The notes beneath the pieces were generated by a model. It ran no database searches and had not been told where the DNA came from. It saw nothing but the letters and a program-made list of their open reading frames with translations. A program made the position numbers and the translations under genes. Below are positions 25,931-36,064 of a stretch of 64,000 nucleotides of DNA, one piece after another (positions within the stretch are counted from its first letter, which is position 1; every line of letters begins with the position of its first letter). The DNA is from Aaosphaeria pasadenensis (lineage: Eukaryota > Ascomycota > Dothideomycetes > Pleosporales): assembly GCA_022813625.1 (NCBI GenBank), contig JAKLMB010000017.1:682001-746000 (forward strand), in the 5' to 3' direction.

Positions 25931-26196
25931 GGCGATCAATCCCGTGGTGTTATGCTGGAAATCATCTGGCATCGGATTTGTTCCTAGCAATTGGACAACG
26001 GGTGTTCTTTCTTTTTCGATTTGTTTCATGTTCTTGTCTAGATGTTTTCCTCAAATTAATGAAAGTTAGCCAATTACGAGGATGGCGAGACTTTTGCTGT
26101 ATAGATGAATGAAATCGTCAGAATTGCTATGAAACGTTTTGGATGGGGTATCTACAGTTGTATGAGTCGTATGCTACAAGATATTTACTTCAGCAG

Positions 26197-27780
26197 TTAT
26201 GAACCACTCCTTTCGTCAAGTGGTGTATCTTCCCCTTCTTCTTCAATGGTTGGCAAGACCTGGTATTTAAGCTTTCCCTCTCTTCTAAAACACTTCGAAG
26301 TGTGCAGTAGATGCCCTCTCTTTTGCCTTACGAACCTTGCAAAGCATGTCGCAGATAGAGCAACTGCCCCTGCGCTGATGAACACGGGTATCTGAAATTG
26401 CTCCGGCCGATGGAAGATCATGGTGATTGCAAAGGACACAAGCTCGAAGAAATTCTGCAACGCAGCTTCGACGGCAGAAAAGGATCCCCGAGTGGCTTCT
26501 GGCGCATCTTCCTGCACTAAATACTGAACGGATAGATCGAACCCCCACAACCCTACTCTGCTCAAGGCAACTCCAGCTGCTAGAGCTAGACCAGCAAGCC
26601 TGGTATGGAAGTCTAGAGCGGTAAACCATACTAGGGCTAGAGCAATGGCGATGAGCTGCTCGTTGACGAACCAAAGACCCGACCGAACAGCGCCGATCTT
26701 GCGCATCAGAGTAGGGGCAGCACAGGTTGCGGTAAGCTCGAGTGCAACAGCTGCCAATCTCATAGTCGACACATGGAAGGACGTGTATCCTAGAGTAAGT
26801 AGGTACGTCGTCATTTGGGAGGCAAAGCTCAGTACTGTGAGATAGAGCAAAGACAGTGAAAACGACGCTAGGAATGCCGGATTCCAGAAATAGTCTTTCC
26901 AAGGGCGGAGAGCACGAACAATGTTTGCGACTATAGGGTTGCGAGGCGTGGTTGAATCAGTTTGTTGGTCTGCGGCCAAGTCTCCGTTGTGAGAGTCGGA
27001 GCGAGCGCGCCTTGATCTGCCCTGCGCAAGTTCGGGGACAGCAGCAAATACTTGAGCAATCGCAAAGTATTCAATGATAGCGCTCAAGGCGTTCTGGCCA
27101 AAGACGACCCATATGGCTATCTTAGTCGAATAGCTATCGACCAAAGAAATGCATAGTGGAGCTACCAGCTTGCAGATCAGATCAATTCTCCTCATGGAGC
27201 TGTTCATGTCTTCGCGCTCAGCGCCCAGGCTGTCGGCAATGACGATCAGCCAGTCTCTCTCCACGGCGACCGTGTTGGCGACGAAGGCTAGCTTCTCAAA
27301 GCATGCTAATACGATGGCAATTCCAAACCACGTGAGGGTGAGAAGCCTGTCCTCATTACTCCACAAGAGCACTTGCAGTATCAAGCACGATACTGCCACC
27401 GTGTATCTCTGCCACATAATACTCTGGCGGACCACGACTAGTCGGTCTGTTCGGTCCACTATCCATCCTATGTAGGAGCTGAAGACCGTCGCTGCCCCAG
27501 ACCGGCAAAGGGCATATAGAGAGGTGTAGAACAATGTGTGAGGAAAGATTGTAGCCAGGAATATGACTGCTCCAAATTCGAAAGTCCTAGCGTTCCATGT
27601 TGATAGTGTATGGGAAAGGTACAACCTCCAGAGAACAGATGTTGTGGATGGCGAACTGATGCATTGAGAGGCATGACTTGACGTCGAAGCGGAGCCGCTG
27701 TAGGACCTCCGCCGTTGGGTTGATATGGAGCGTCGAGGGGGTGGCATGTTGGATGTTGGAGATTGAAGATTGCCAGTCAA
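26197..27780 (-). CDS. Ferroportin-like (SLC40) iron-export-type transporter
   Basis: A single exon of 527 aa with about ten or more hydrophobic segments. The N-terminal block LYLSHTLSTWNARTFEFGAV, the following DRTDRLVVVRQSIMWQR, and the segments AFVANTVAVERDWLIVIAD and MRRIDLICKLVAPLCISLVD are the conserved signature of the ferroportin-1 family. Members export ferrous iron or related divalent metals across plasma or internal membranes. The first ~45 residues are Ser/Arg-rich and probably cytosolic. The start is the first Met of the frame (27780); a Met ten residues later (MPPPRRS) would also fit. Localisation and metal are inferred from the family only. Confidence 0.85.
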   Translation of the reverse strand: MTGNLQSPTSNMPPPRRSISTQRRRSYSGSASTSSHASQCISSPSTTSVLWRLYLSHTLSTWNARTFEFGAVIFLATIFPHTLFYTSLYALCRSGAATVFSSYIGWIVDRTDRLVVVRQSIMWQRYTVAVSCLILQVLLWSNEDRLLTLTWFGIAIVLACFEKLAFVANTVAVERDWLIVIADSLGAEREDMNSSMRRIDLICKLVAPLCISLVDSYSTKIAIWVVFGQNALSAIIEYFAIAQVFAAVPELAQGRSRRARSDSHNGDLAADQQTDSTTPRNPIVANIVRALRPWKDYFWNPAFLASFSLSLLYLTVLSFASQMTTYLLTLGYTSFHVSTMRLAAVALELTATCAAPTLMRKIGAVRSGLWFVNEQLIAIALALVWFTALDFHTRLAGLALAAGVALSRVGLWGFDLSVQYLVQEDAPEATRGSFSAVEAALQNFFELVSFAITMIFHRPEQFQIPVFISAGAVALSATCFARFVRQKRGHLLHTSKCFRREGKLKYQVLPTIEEEGEDTPLDERSGS

Positions 27781-28575
27781 CGAAACTGAGGGAGGTGAGA
27801 GCTCTTTCGACCTGCGAAGGAGGTAAAAAACCGTGCCATTTTGTTTCAGCCTGGGGAGGGGGCACGGCGTAGGTGGTGGTCAAATAGTGGGGAGACGTCT
27901 CGGTTGTGCTTCAATCCGCCTCCGTCGTCCCTCATGTGAGCTCCAGTGGCTCCAGCAAGCGCGTGGCTCTAGAAGGCCTTGGACCCTGAAAAGGTCTATG
28001 GTAGAAGGTAGAGCCGATTTCGGCCCGACCACCGACCATTCCCGATTGAGATGGAATTACACCGACGGCACATTGTCAATCCCATAACGATACGTCATTC
28101 CGTAAAGCTTGTGCAAGCTATCGATCGCTGTGCACCAAAACCACCACGAGTTACATACGCTCGTACAATACTGTCACGATGCACACACACAATGCAAAAT
28201 GTGGATTCGAGTGAAGATCTGGCGTCGTGTGACGCACACTCCTGGTCGGACAGACGCGTCCTGCTGGGTCTCACATGTCCATCCCAATTCTAGGACCACA
28301 CCTCCACCTTGACCACTTAGGGTCTCCATCTACTGACCATAGCTTTACGATTTTGTCTCCCTCACGAGCATATCTTTGTGATAGGCTACATCCCCAGTTC
28401 AGGCTTCATGAACTTACGAAAGCTGAAAATGGAAACTGTAAGACCTAAGACGACTAGATCGCTTAGTCAATGCTTGTTCCTGGGCATCCACCTTCAACCT
28501 CGCTGATGCCACCACGTCTTTCCTCCCGACCTCTCAGGTACCAAAACCTACCTTTGCTGGATCTCTGCGAGAGGA
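27781..28575. promoter_or_regulatory. Divergent intergenic region, transporter and AAA-type genes
   Basis: About 795 bp between oppositely oriented start codons, so both promoters are expected here. Short open frames across it have no domain. No specific sites are claimed. Confidence 0.4.
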
Positions 28576-30271
28576 ATGCCACGCTCATTCCAGAGTGCGA
28601 GACGAGGTGATTGGCATCCACAATGCCTCCAAACTGAGCTAATGTTCAATAGGATGGGTCCTACTACCACTCGGCAAACGTGCCGCGCGTTTTCGACCTA
28701 CCCCATTCCTCATACCAAATCACATCCCCCGACCTGAAGCAGGCAGTCTACAGCAAGAAGCCGCCAAGGCACACAAGCAAGAGGGCAGCAAGTTCGCCCG
28801 AAGCGTTCTTGAGGGCAGCACCGTGGCCCTGATATCCCTCCTTGGGCTGGGCCTGGGAGGTTATGCGTACAACTACATGTACAAGAAGGTTGTCGAGGAC
28901 AAGATAGAGAATGCTTTTGCAGCCGGATATTCGTCGAACGAACGCGTTGCGCTAGGAAAAATTACATATGGCACCCATGCGGGCATGGTCAAAGAAGTGT
29001 TGGAGAAGGAGAATTGGGTACCCAGGGCAGAGCAGGAGACGATCGACAAAATAGTCAATGGGAGCATGCGTGGGAGATACTATCTCATCATGGGCGAGCG
29101 CGGAACTGGAAAGCGGTCTTTACTTGTGGAAAGCATGCGGAAAGTCAATGGAGACGGTATCGCCATGCTGGAAGCACACCATGACCTGGAAGTCTTCAGA
29201 ATCAGACTGGGGAAATCAATTGATTACGAATTCCACGAAGACTACATTGGAGGCTTGTTCAGCATCAGAGGTCCACGAGACAGCACGCCGCTATTAGACA
29301 TTGAGCGTGCATTGAACAAGATGGAAAAGGTTGCATTGAAGCTCCGGAAAGCACGCGGGAAACCCCTCCTGTTCATAATCAACAACGTGCATCTATTTAA
29401 AGACGACGAAGGCGGCATGAACCTCCTCGAGATCCTCCAACAACGAGCTGAGATATGGGCATCTACCGACCTCGTTACAACCGTCTTCACGAGCGACGAG
29501 CATTGGACAATGGAACGACTGACCCCCCATGCGACCAACATGTCCATCATGAACATTAGAGATGTCCGCAAGCCAGTCGTCCTAGACGCCCTCAAGAAAT
29601 ACCGCAAGCGATTCCACAACGAAGACGTACCTCAGAGCATCCTCGACGAGGTCTTCGCCAAAGTGGGCGGCCGCCTCATCTTCCTCAACCAGGTTTCCAA
29701 ATCACCTGACATGATTGCTACATGCGACTACATCAACAAGAGAGAGAAGGCGTGGTTCCTCAATCAGTGCTGGATCCTCGGTGACTCCATGGACGACGAC
29801 GTCGAGGAGCAGCAGAAATTCTGCGTATGTCCAATTCCATTACCCCAAGCATTCACATGAAGAAATCCATTTCCTAACATAACACAGGCCGCAGGAATCG
29901 TCCTAGGTCGCGCCCTCGTCCAACGTGAACAAGAAGCTGCCAAAAACAACGACAACGAGTTCTGCCTTCCAGAGATCCCCCTCCACGAGGCGCGCCAGAT
30001 CATTACTCGCGCAGACTACACGCAGGGCCTCGACCACATCAACGTCGTCCACATCGACGCCAACGGCATGGTCCGCGCGGACTCGGTGCCCATGCAGAAC
30101 GCTTTCCGGGATATCTGCAGCGAAGAGGGATTCGAGGCGCACCTGAAGGCGACGTTGAATAGGCTCGATGAGCTGGAGAGCTTGAGCAGGACGAGGGAGG
30201 TTGCGTTTAGGGATCCGCCGACCTATGGTGGCGGTGAGGTGCCTGTGCAGACTTACACGGCTAAGATATAG
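28576..30271 (+). CDS. Mitochondrial-type AAA/P-loop ATPase-domain protein (528 aa)
   Basis: Exons 28576-28606, 28653-29824 and 29888-30271. The first exon (31 nt) provides MPRSFQSARR, and the joined N-terminus is basic with no acidic residue for about 35 residues, like a mitochondrial presequence. One membrane segment follows (VALISLLGLGLGGYAYNYMY, about residues 68-87). The P-loop is MGERGTGKRSLL (Walker A, about 158-165). The expected Walker B strand reads LLFIINNVHLF, with Asn-Asn where Asp-Glu is usual. The C-terminal exon is helical and charged. The arrangement suggests an inner-membrane protein of the archaeal-type ATPase/Yme2-like superfamily, but I cannot name an orthologue. Active hydrolysis is uncertain because of the Walker B change. 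Confidence 0.78.
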
Positions 30272-31053
30272 TCGGTGAGAAATAGAAGTTGTACGGAACT
30301 TATGGCTGGCAACAAGATAGATTCCACATATGTCTTCAACCAGAGAGGCATTATACATGAACCGAATAGGTGTGTATATAAGGTTCAAAAATCAGCAATC
30401 TCTCATTAAGAAAAAAGAAACGTATGGTAAAGTTGTGTGGATGGTCAGACCACAACTACTACCTAGCTTTCCCGGGCTAGGAGCTGTGCGTTCGAGTCTC
30501 GGTTTGGCCATTTACGAGCTCTTTTTACAAAGAAATGTAGGGTAAAGTTGTATGGATGGTCAGACTACAACTACTACCTAGCTTTCCCGGGCTAGGAGCG
30601 CTACATTCGAGTCTTGGTTTGGCCATTTACGAGCTCATTTTTTTGCCAATTTTTTTTGCCAATTTGATTTTCTCTCTTATTGCGCTCCTCAGTGTCCAAC
30701 ATAGTTTTCAAATGACTCAATATGCTCATCACGTCCTTGCTATATAGGTGACCGCTCAAAATGTATGCATCGTCATGTGTATTACTTTCCTATATATGTA
30801 TATCCTCGCCACTATGCTCCTCGTCTCAATGTACGGTATATGTAATCAGCCCTCCAGTTCCATGCTGTAATATCTATTCAACATCCCTAAACGCTAGAAA
30901 TTGTAATGAATGTGCCGCTATCATAATCCAAAAACATATATGTTTACATGACAAGAATCAAAAGAAATAATAAAGAACGTAGTCTGTACGTAGTTGGTCA
31001 TCGCTGCAGAATGCTCAAAATGAAGGGAAATCTTAATGAATGTGTATGCGGGA
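30272..31053. other. Intergenic region holding a tandem structured repeat
   Basis: Contains the 3' flanks of two convergent genes and the 115-bp tandem repeat described separately. No protein-coding gene is supported. Confidence 0.5.
30426..30645 (+). repeat. 115-bp direct tandem repeat, possible Pol III-type RNA
   Basis: Two copies, 30426-30540 and 30541-30645, with a 115-bp period and mostly transition differences. Each copy has a hairpin with 7-bp arms: AGTTGTG/CACAACT (30431-30437, 30451-30457) in copy 1 and AGTTGTA/TACAACT (30546-30552, 30566-30572) in copy 2, a matched change on both arms. Each also has a second hairpin CCTAGC/GCTAGG (30462-30481; 30577-30596), a tRNA B-box-like TTCGAGT, and a T-run after GCTC (T5 and T7). 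GGTCAGA can pair with the downstream TTTGGCC as in a tRNA acceptor stem, but no proper D-arm is visible. It could be a tRNA-derived element or relic, or a small RNA gene pair. Confidence 0.6.
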
Positions 31054-34000
31054 TTACAACCTGTCGAGAGCTTTACTCATGGAAAGCCAATCTTGAAGCT
31101 CGTCCTGCGATTTTCGCTTCGTTACAGGTACACTACTGCTTTCTAGTGTCGTTTTCGTTTTATCAGGGGTAGGCGCGGGTTTAGCATGTCCGAAGCCACT
31201 GTCTATACGTGGTTGAGGCAACACTTTGTGCAGATTGGGAGCTGGTTTGGCGGGTGCTTTTGGTACATTGGATGTAGGCACAGGAGGCACAAGAGGCGAT
31301 GGGGTCCTCCTAGGTTCCGGTCGTTTTGCTGTATCTGGCAAAGAAGGCACTGATGTAGATGCGATTTTTGAGTTTGAAGGGTGTGGGCGGATCGGTGGTC
31401 TCTCCTCTGACTTGTGTGGTATCGTGAGACTCTGTTCCGAGGAAGACTTTCCACCGAAAGTGCGAATCCGAGTGTCTGTTTGCGAACCTAGCTGCGGGCG
31501 TGATGAGCGTGGCTTGCTTAGATATTCTTGTTGTTTTTCTTTTCGTCGCTTCTCGGTGACGTCTAGAGTCTTCATCTCTTGAGCTTCAGCGCGCTTCAGC
31601 ATAGCAATGGTGCTCTCTGCATCTTTACCAGTGGACTTATTGTGACTGAAGGATGCCAATGGGGTTTGGCCTTTGGTGTTTTGAACCATTGCCTCTGCAC
31701 CCGCATGCAGAAGGGTTTCGATCAGACGAGGATCACCAGATTTAACTGCAGCATGTAGGGCCGTATTACCATCTTTATCTCGAAGACCGACCTTCGACCC
31801 GGCTTGCAGAAGTCGTTCCGATATCTCAAGCAATCCACATGATGCAGCAATGAAAAGAGGAGTCTGTCCACTGGCATCAAGCGCATTGGGATCCGCTTTA
31901 TTCTTCAGGAACTCCTCAATGATGTCGAGACGATTTGCATGTACTGCCGAGTGAAGAGGGTAGCGTCCATTGTAGTGTGTAGATGCAATGGTCAGTTTCG
32001 ATTTGTAGGACAAGAACACGCGGATCAAGCCGATATCAATTGCCGGATGCCGTTCTAGAAGGAAAGCCAGGGGATGCCGTGTCTTGAGACCTGGTGACGG
32101 CGCGTGTCTTGGAATCGCGGAGTCACTGGCTGTTAGAGCATTGGGATCACCTCCAGAGGCCAGGATGATAGTTACTGTAGACTCGAGGTAGACCTTGGGT
32201 ACAGGAGGCTGGACAAGCGACAAGTTTAGGATCATCCACAACAGAGAGTGGGGACTGCCAACGTTTGCCGGGACCTTGGTGGCATCGGTGTCAAGTCCTA
32301 GAGCAATCATGTTCACCAGATCCTCAGTCGGGAGAACTCTGGGCAGAGCGGAGTCCCTGTGATTGCCCTTGGACAGACGCTGAAATGCAGCCACCCTACG
32401 CACCCACTCATGCTCAGCAATGAGGCGCAATGTTCTTTTGTTGGCAGGCGTAGTTGGCTGTACAATGCCTTTACCGGTTGTCCAGTCATTCAGCACTAAT
32501 GGTGCGCCGTACTTGAGCAAAATTGCGACGAAAGTGGGTTTACCTAGTACTGCAGCAAAGTACAATGCACTCTTTTGATGATGGTCCTCGTGGCCGATAC
32601 AGTTACTCCTTCCCGGTGCATCCTTGCCTCTTTCAGTGAGCAATGCTTCGATCACGAGTGCCCCTTCCTCTGGTAGCGCTTTCACAGCTTCAATGAGCGG
32701 GGTAGCCCCCGAACGATCTCGCATACTCCTACTCACTCCCTTTTCACAGAACTTTGTGACAACACAGACGATATCTTTCCATGTCGCGGGAGCCTTTGGA
32801 GTGCTCGTCACAACGTAGTGAAGAGCTGTTCGGCCACTTGCGTCCCAGGAGTTGATCCCAGGTTGAGTAGCCAGCAATGGTGCAACAGTCCATTGGTGTT
32901 CCAAAGCAGCCAGGTGTAGAGGAGTCCGACTACGATCGTCAAGCACTGCCGTCTCTGCACCACACTTAAGCAGCTGCAGTACGTTCCGTTTCAACCCCTT
33001 CTCTGCTGCTATGTGAAGTGCTGTCTTGTCTTGATGACCGAGTTTGCGTAGGTCAGAGACCTTGATTAGGGGCTCGATGTCGGGCTCGCTTTCCTTGTTT
33101 GCAGAGCCGAGGATGTATAGCAAGGCAGTGAGATCGTTATGATTGGTTTGATGAGGGTCTGCATTGTTCTTGAGCAGAACCTCGATGCACGGCCGACTGT
33201 GGCCTGCGAGATGCAAAGCAGTGCAACCCGATTTGTCTTTTCGATTCACCTCTATTCCATACTCAATTAAGAGCCGAGCAACCCGTGCAAATCCTCGACC
33301 AGGAGCGACGACTGCATGAAGAAGTGTCCTTCCATCAGAATAGGCCGCGTTGATATTTGCACCAGCAGCAAGGAGTGCTTCGAATAGGCTGAGAATGACT
33401 TCTTTATCTCCTGCCAACGGGCTCTCTAATACAGCTTGTAGCACTGTTAGCCCCTCAGCATCGCGGACGGTAACATCTGAACCATGCTTCACAAGCAGTT
33501 GCACTACTTGCGCATTAGCACAGGTCAGGGCAGCAAACAAGGGCAATAGTCCTGTCGCTGCTCGTCGGTTAGGATCCGCCCCTTTTTCGAGAAACATTTG
33601 TACCATTGCTGCATCGTTTCGTTTGATTGACTCGATAAGGACGGTGGAATCGGGGTCACACCCGGCTTCGAAAATATCCGCAATAAGTTCGTTATTCATG
33701 GAGAATCGATTTTGAACCTTCTCAACGTGCTTCAGTAGTAATTCCTTTTCTTTCAATAGCTTGGTTCGTTGGCCTCTGGCACAGCTTATGATGGCAAGCG
33801 CGGCAGGAATATTTGATCCGATGATTGCGACTTCGGCTGGAGTCTGTCCATGACTGTTGGTCGCCTCGTAGTTTCCTCCAAGCTTGAGCAATACAACAAC
33901 CGATGCGAGTGATGCTCCCTGTGTAGCAGCATAATGGAGAGGAGTTTCGAGAAGCGCTGTTCGAGCCTCAAGGTCCGGCCTCTGAGCAATCAGCAAATCC

Positions 34001-34500
34001 CTTATATCGTCTTTTCGAGACCGAATCGCGATATGCAATGCAGTCTCTCCCTTCTTTTTTGTCCTCGAATTGACGGATGCGCCAGCAGCACACAGTATCT
34101 TTACTATTGTCGTATGGCCCGATGCTACGGCAACACACAATGGCGATGCCTCGCACTCGGGACGTCCATCCGGATACTGGCCGGCCTTGAGGAAGTGTAC
34201 AAGCGCGGCTTCGCGATTATGGTATGCCGCATAATACAAAGGGCTCCATTCCTTGTTCGGGTCCAATTCGGAGTGGTCTGTAAGTGTCGATGGGACCTTT
34301 GATGGCCTTGCAAACTGGCACCTTAAAACTTCGATTAAGGCATGCATTTTGGAGCCCTTGGGGCCCACCGTGTTGGTCGCAGTGATACCATCCTTGTTCG
34401 GATTGACAGGCAGGTGCTTTTGGTGATGGATAGCAACTGGACCGTCTTCATCCTCCGGCTGCGACCTGTTCGGAAGAGAAATGCAAGAAAGGCTCTTCAT
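31054..34500 (-). CDS. Large ankyrin-repeat protein (1148 aa)
   Basis: A single long exon. Ankyrin units run from about residue 85 to 960, each with the TPLHxAA-type turn, for example SPLYYAAYHNREAALVHFL, ETALHIAIRSRKDDI, TPLHLAALEHQWTVA, RYPLHSAVHANRLDI and NTALHAAVKSGDPRLIETLL. Several units are degenerate or separated by longer loops. The C-terminal ~190 residues are Pro/Ser/Lys-rich and disordered-looking (SPLVPPVPTSNVPKAPAKP). No enzymatic domain (NACHT, kinase, F-box) is seen, so it is probably a protein-binding scaffold; its partner is unknown. An in-frame Met at about residue 52 could be an alternative start, but 34500 is the first Met of the open frame. Confidence 0.88.
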   Translation of the reverse strand: MKSLSCISLPNRSQPEDEDGPVAIHHQKHLPVNPNKDGITATNTVGPKGSKMHALIEVLRCQFARPSKVPSTLTDHSELDPNKEWSPLYYAAYHNREAALVHFLKAGQYPDGRPECEASPLCVAVASGHTTIVKILCAAGASVNSRTKKKGETALHIAIRSRKDDIRDLLIAQRPDLEARTALLETPLHYAATQGASLASVVVLLKLGGNYEATNSHGQTPAEVAIIGSNIPAALAIISCARGQRTKLLKEKELLLKHVEKVQNRFSMNNELIADIFEAGCDPDSTVLIESIKRNDAAMVQMFLEKGADPNRRAATGLLPLFAALTCANAQVVQLLVKHGSDVTVRDAEGLTVLQAVLESPLAGDKEVILSLFEALLAAGANINAAYSDGRTLLHAVVAPGRGFARVARLLIEYGIEVNRKDKSGCTALHLAGHSRPCIEVLLKNNADPHQTNHNDLTALLYILGSANKESEPDIEPLIKVSDLRKLGHQDKTALHIAAEKGLKRNVLQLLKCGAETAVLDDRSRTPLHLAALEHQWTVAPLLATQPGINSWDASGRTALHYVVTSTPKAPATWKDIVCVVTKFCEKGVSRSMRDRSGATPLIEAVKALPEEGALVIEALLTERGKDAPGRSNCIGHEDHHQKSALYFAAVLGKPTFVAILLKYGAPLVLNDWTTGKGIVQPTTPANKRTLRLIAEHEWVRRVAAFQRLSKGNHRDSALPRVLPTEDLVNMIALGLDTDATKVPANVGSPHSLLWMILNLSLVQPPVPKVYLESTVTIILASGGDPNALTASDSAIPRHAPSPGLKTRHPLAFLLERHPAIDIGLIRVFLSYKSKLTIASTHYNGRYPLHSAVHANRLDIIEEFLKNKADPNALDASGQTPLFIAASCGLLEISERLLQAGSKVGLRDKDGNTALHAAVKSGDPRLIETLLHAGAEAMVQNTKGQTPLASFSHNKSTGKDAESTIAMLKRAEAQEMKTLDVTEKRRKEKQQEYLSKPRSSRPQLGSQTDTRIRTFGGKSSSEQSLTIPHKSEERPPIRPHPSNSKIASTSVPSLPDTAKRPEPRRTPSPLVPPVPTSNVPKAPAKPAPNLHKVLPQPRIDSGFGHAKPAPTPDKTKTTLESSSVPVTKRKSQDELQDWLSMSKALDRL

Positions 34501-36064
34501 TACAATAGATCATTAAGATAATAATATTATTACTGGGAACGAAAATAAGAAACGAGAGTGGGATGGGTAGAAAGAATGGTCGAGCGGACAACGCAGCCAT
34601 GTAAGACGATAAACATTAATGGGCGTAGGATAGGTAGACTGGGCTACACTGTATGTACTCCCGTCAAGCCAGAGAACGGGTTACAGACAGCCAGACTATT
34701 CCCATTCTCGTCTTCATATTCGCCTTTGTCTTCGCCGTCTACCTTAATCGTGCCCTTTGCACTGCCATCTCACGCCATTTCGGGCCCTGATCTACCTCTT
34801 TTCTGGGGGTAGCTTTCCAATAGAGCAGCCCCCATCGTGTCATTGGAGCCTCAGCTGTCGTCTGCGAGTAAGGCGGCGCTTGTCCATCCCTCAGCTTCAC
34901 CCCTTAAGCGACCCTCCCTTCAAATAGCGAAGAGAAGATCATGCACGACCTAACTTCCCCGAGATCACTCCCAGTATTTCGCGCCCGCAGCGCGAACCTA
35001 TCAATTGACATCCCGATCATCTTTCGAATACATGTACCTCGATGAAACGAGCAGCACCCGGGGAGCGTCCGTTCCGAGCGATTGATGGACAATCGTTGCG
35101 CCCAAAAGGAGTGTCGTTGGGAGCTCGCCAAACCGAAACGAGGTGGCGTTGGGACCTTGACGAAGGTTGATAGGCAAGAGGGTTGGTCACGTGTGTGGCG
35201 CTTCATCCAATTGACAGCACAGTGCTGCTCCCTCCCCCCTGCATGAGGGCTTCGCGTAAATCTGGCGAATCTACGTTCCTGGCTCATTTGAGGGGGGAGG
35301 GGGGCTTTGGTTTGTATTTTCGGATTTAGATCCTGGTCTCGGTTGCTTTGCGGATTGTCTATCATACAAAGGGACGGTCGCTCCCGTCTGAGACATTGCG
35401 ACTTTCTCGAGGCGTGGCGAAGTGGTATAACAAGACGCTGTAAAGTACTGCTGCGGATGGCGAATTCATCATGATGATCTGTGATTGACGATGCTATCTG
35501 TAGACGTCAGGATTGAGTAAGGAGCGAAATGGTTTTTATTTCTTTTTTTGGGAAAACGAATCTACTGGTTCACTCCAATGAGACGTAGACGTTCCAATGG
35601 GAAATCACATCACTAACTAACCTGCCCAAACACGACTGATTCGCTAGATTGACTGAAGCTTGAGTCTGAATGAATGTAATCCATTTACGATGTGCATTAA
35701 TGAAAGTTTTCGTGAGAGCTCCATTCAGCCATTGTTTTCTCCACCATAGATGACTTGACATTGTGATCCTGCTCGAAGAGACTCGCCCGGATCGAAGTCC
35801 ATCTGTCTCTCAAAACCTCCCCTTCTTCTCTACTCGTACCTGACGTCTCGACTTCGAATTCAACACTCCGAACCGCCTCTCTGATACCTCCTGCTTCCCA
35901 TCCGACTCATCTACATCTTCCCTCCGATGCCAAAATACCAACAACCTACTTCCACCTAAATAACAAAACCCCCCATCGTTCCTTTCATCCCCACCAAATA
36001 CATCCAACTTGTCCACTCATACCTCAATCCCTCTCCAACTAACCAACGACACACAAGAAACCCC
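34501..36064. other. Intergenic region between ankyrin and MFS genes
   Basis: About 1.6 kb without a supported gene. A minus-strand open frame of 153 codons at 34904-35365 has no domain and mixed composition. A G-run GGGGGGAGGGGGG lies at 35292-35304. The right part is CT-rich and should include the 3' UTR of the MFS gene. Confidence 0.45.

Noticed and set aside
30444..30511. Functional tRNA gene in each 115-bp repeat
   Set aside because: An acceptor-like stem and a T-loop-like TTCGAGT are present, but the D-arm is missing and the T-stem pairs poorly, so it is reported as a tRNA-like structured repeat instead.
34904..35365. 153-codon minus-strand open frame
   Set aside because: No domain, no supporting splice partners, Arg/Ser-rich random-like composition.
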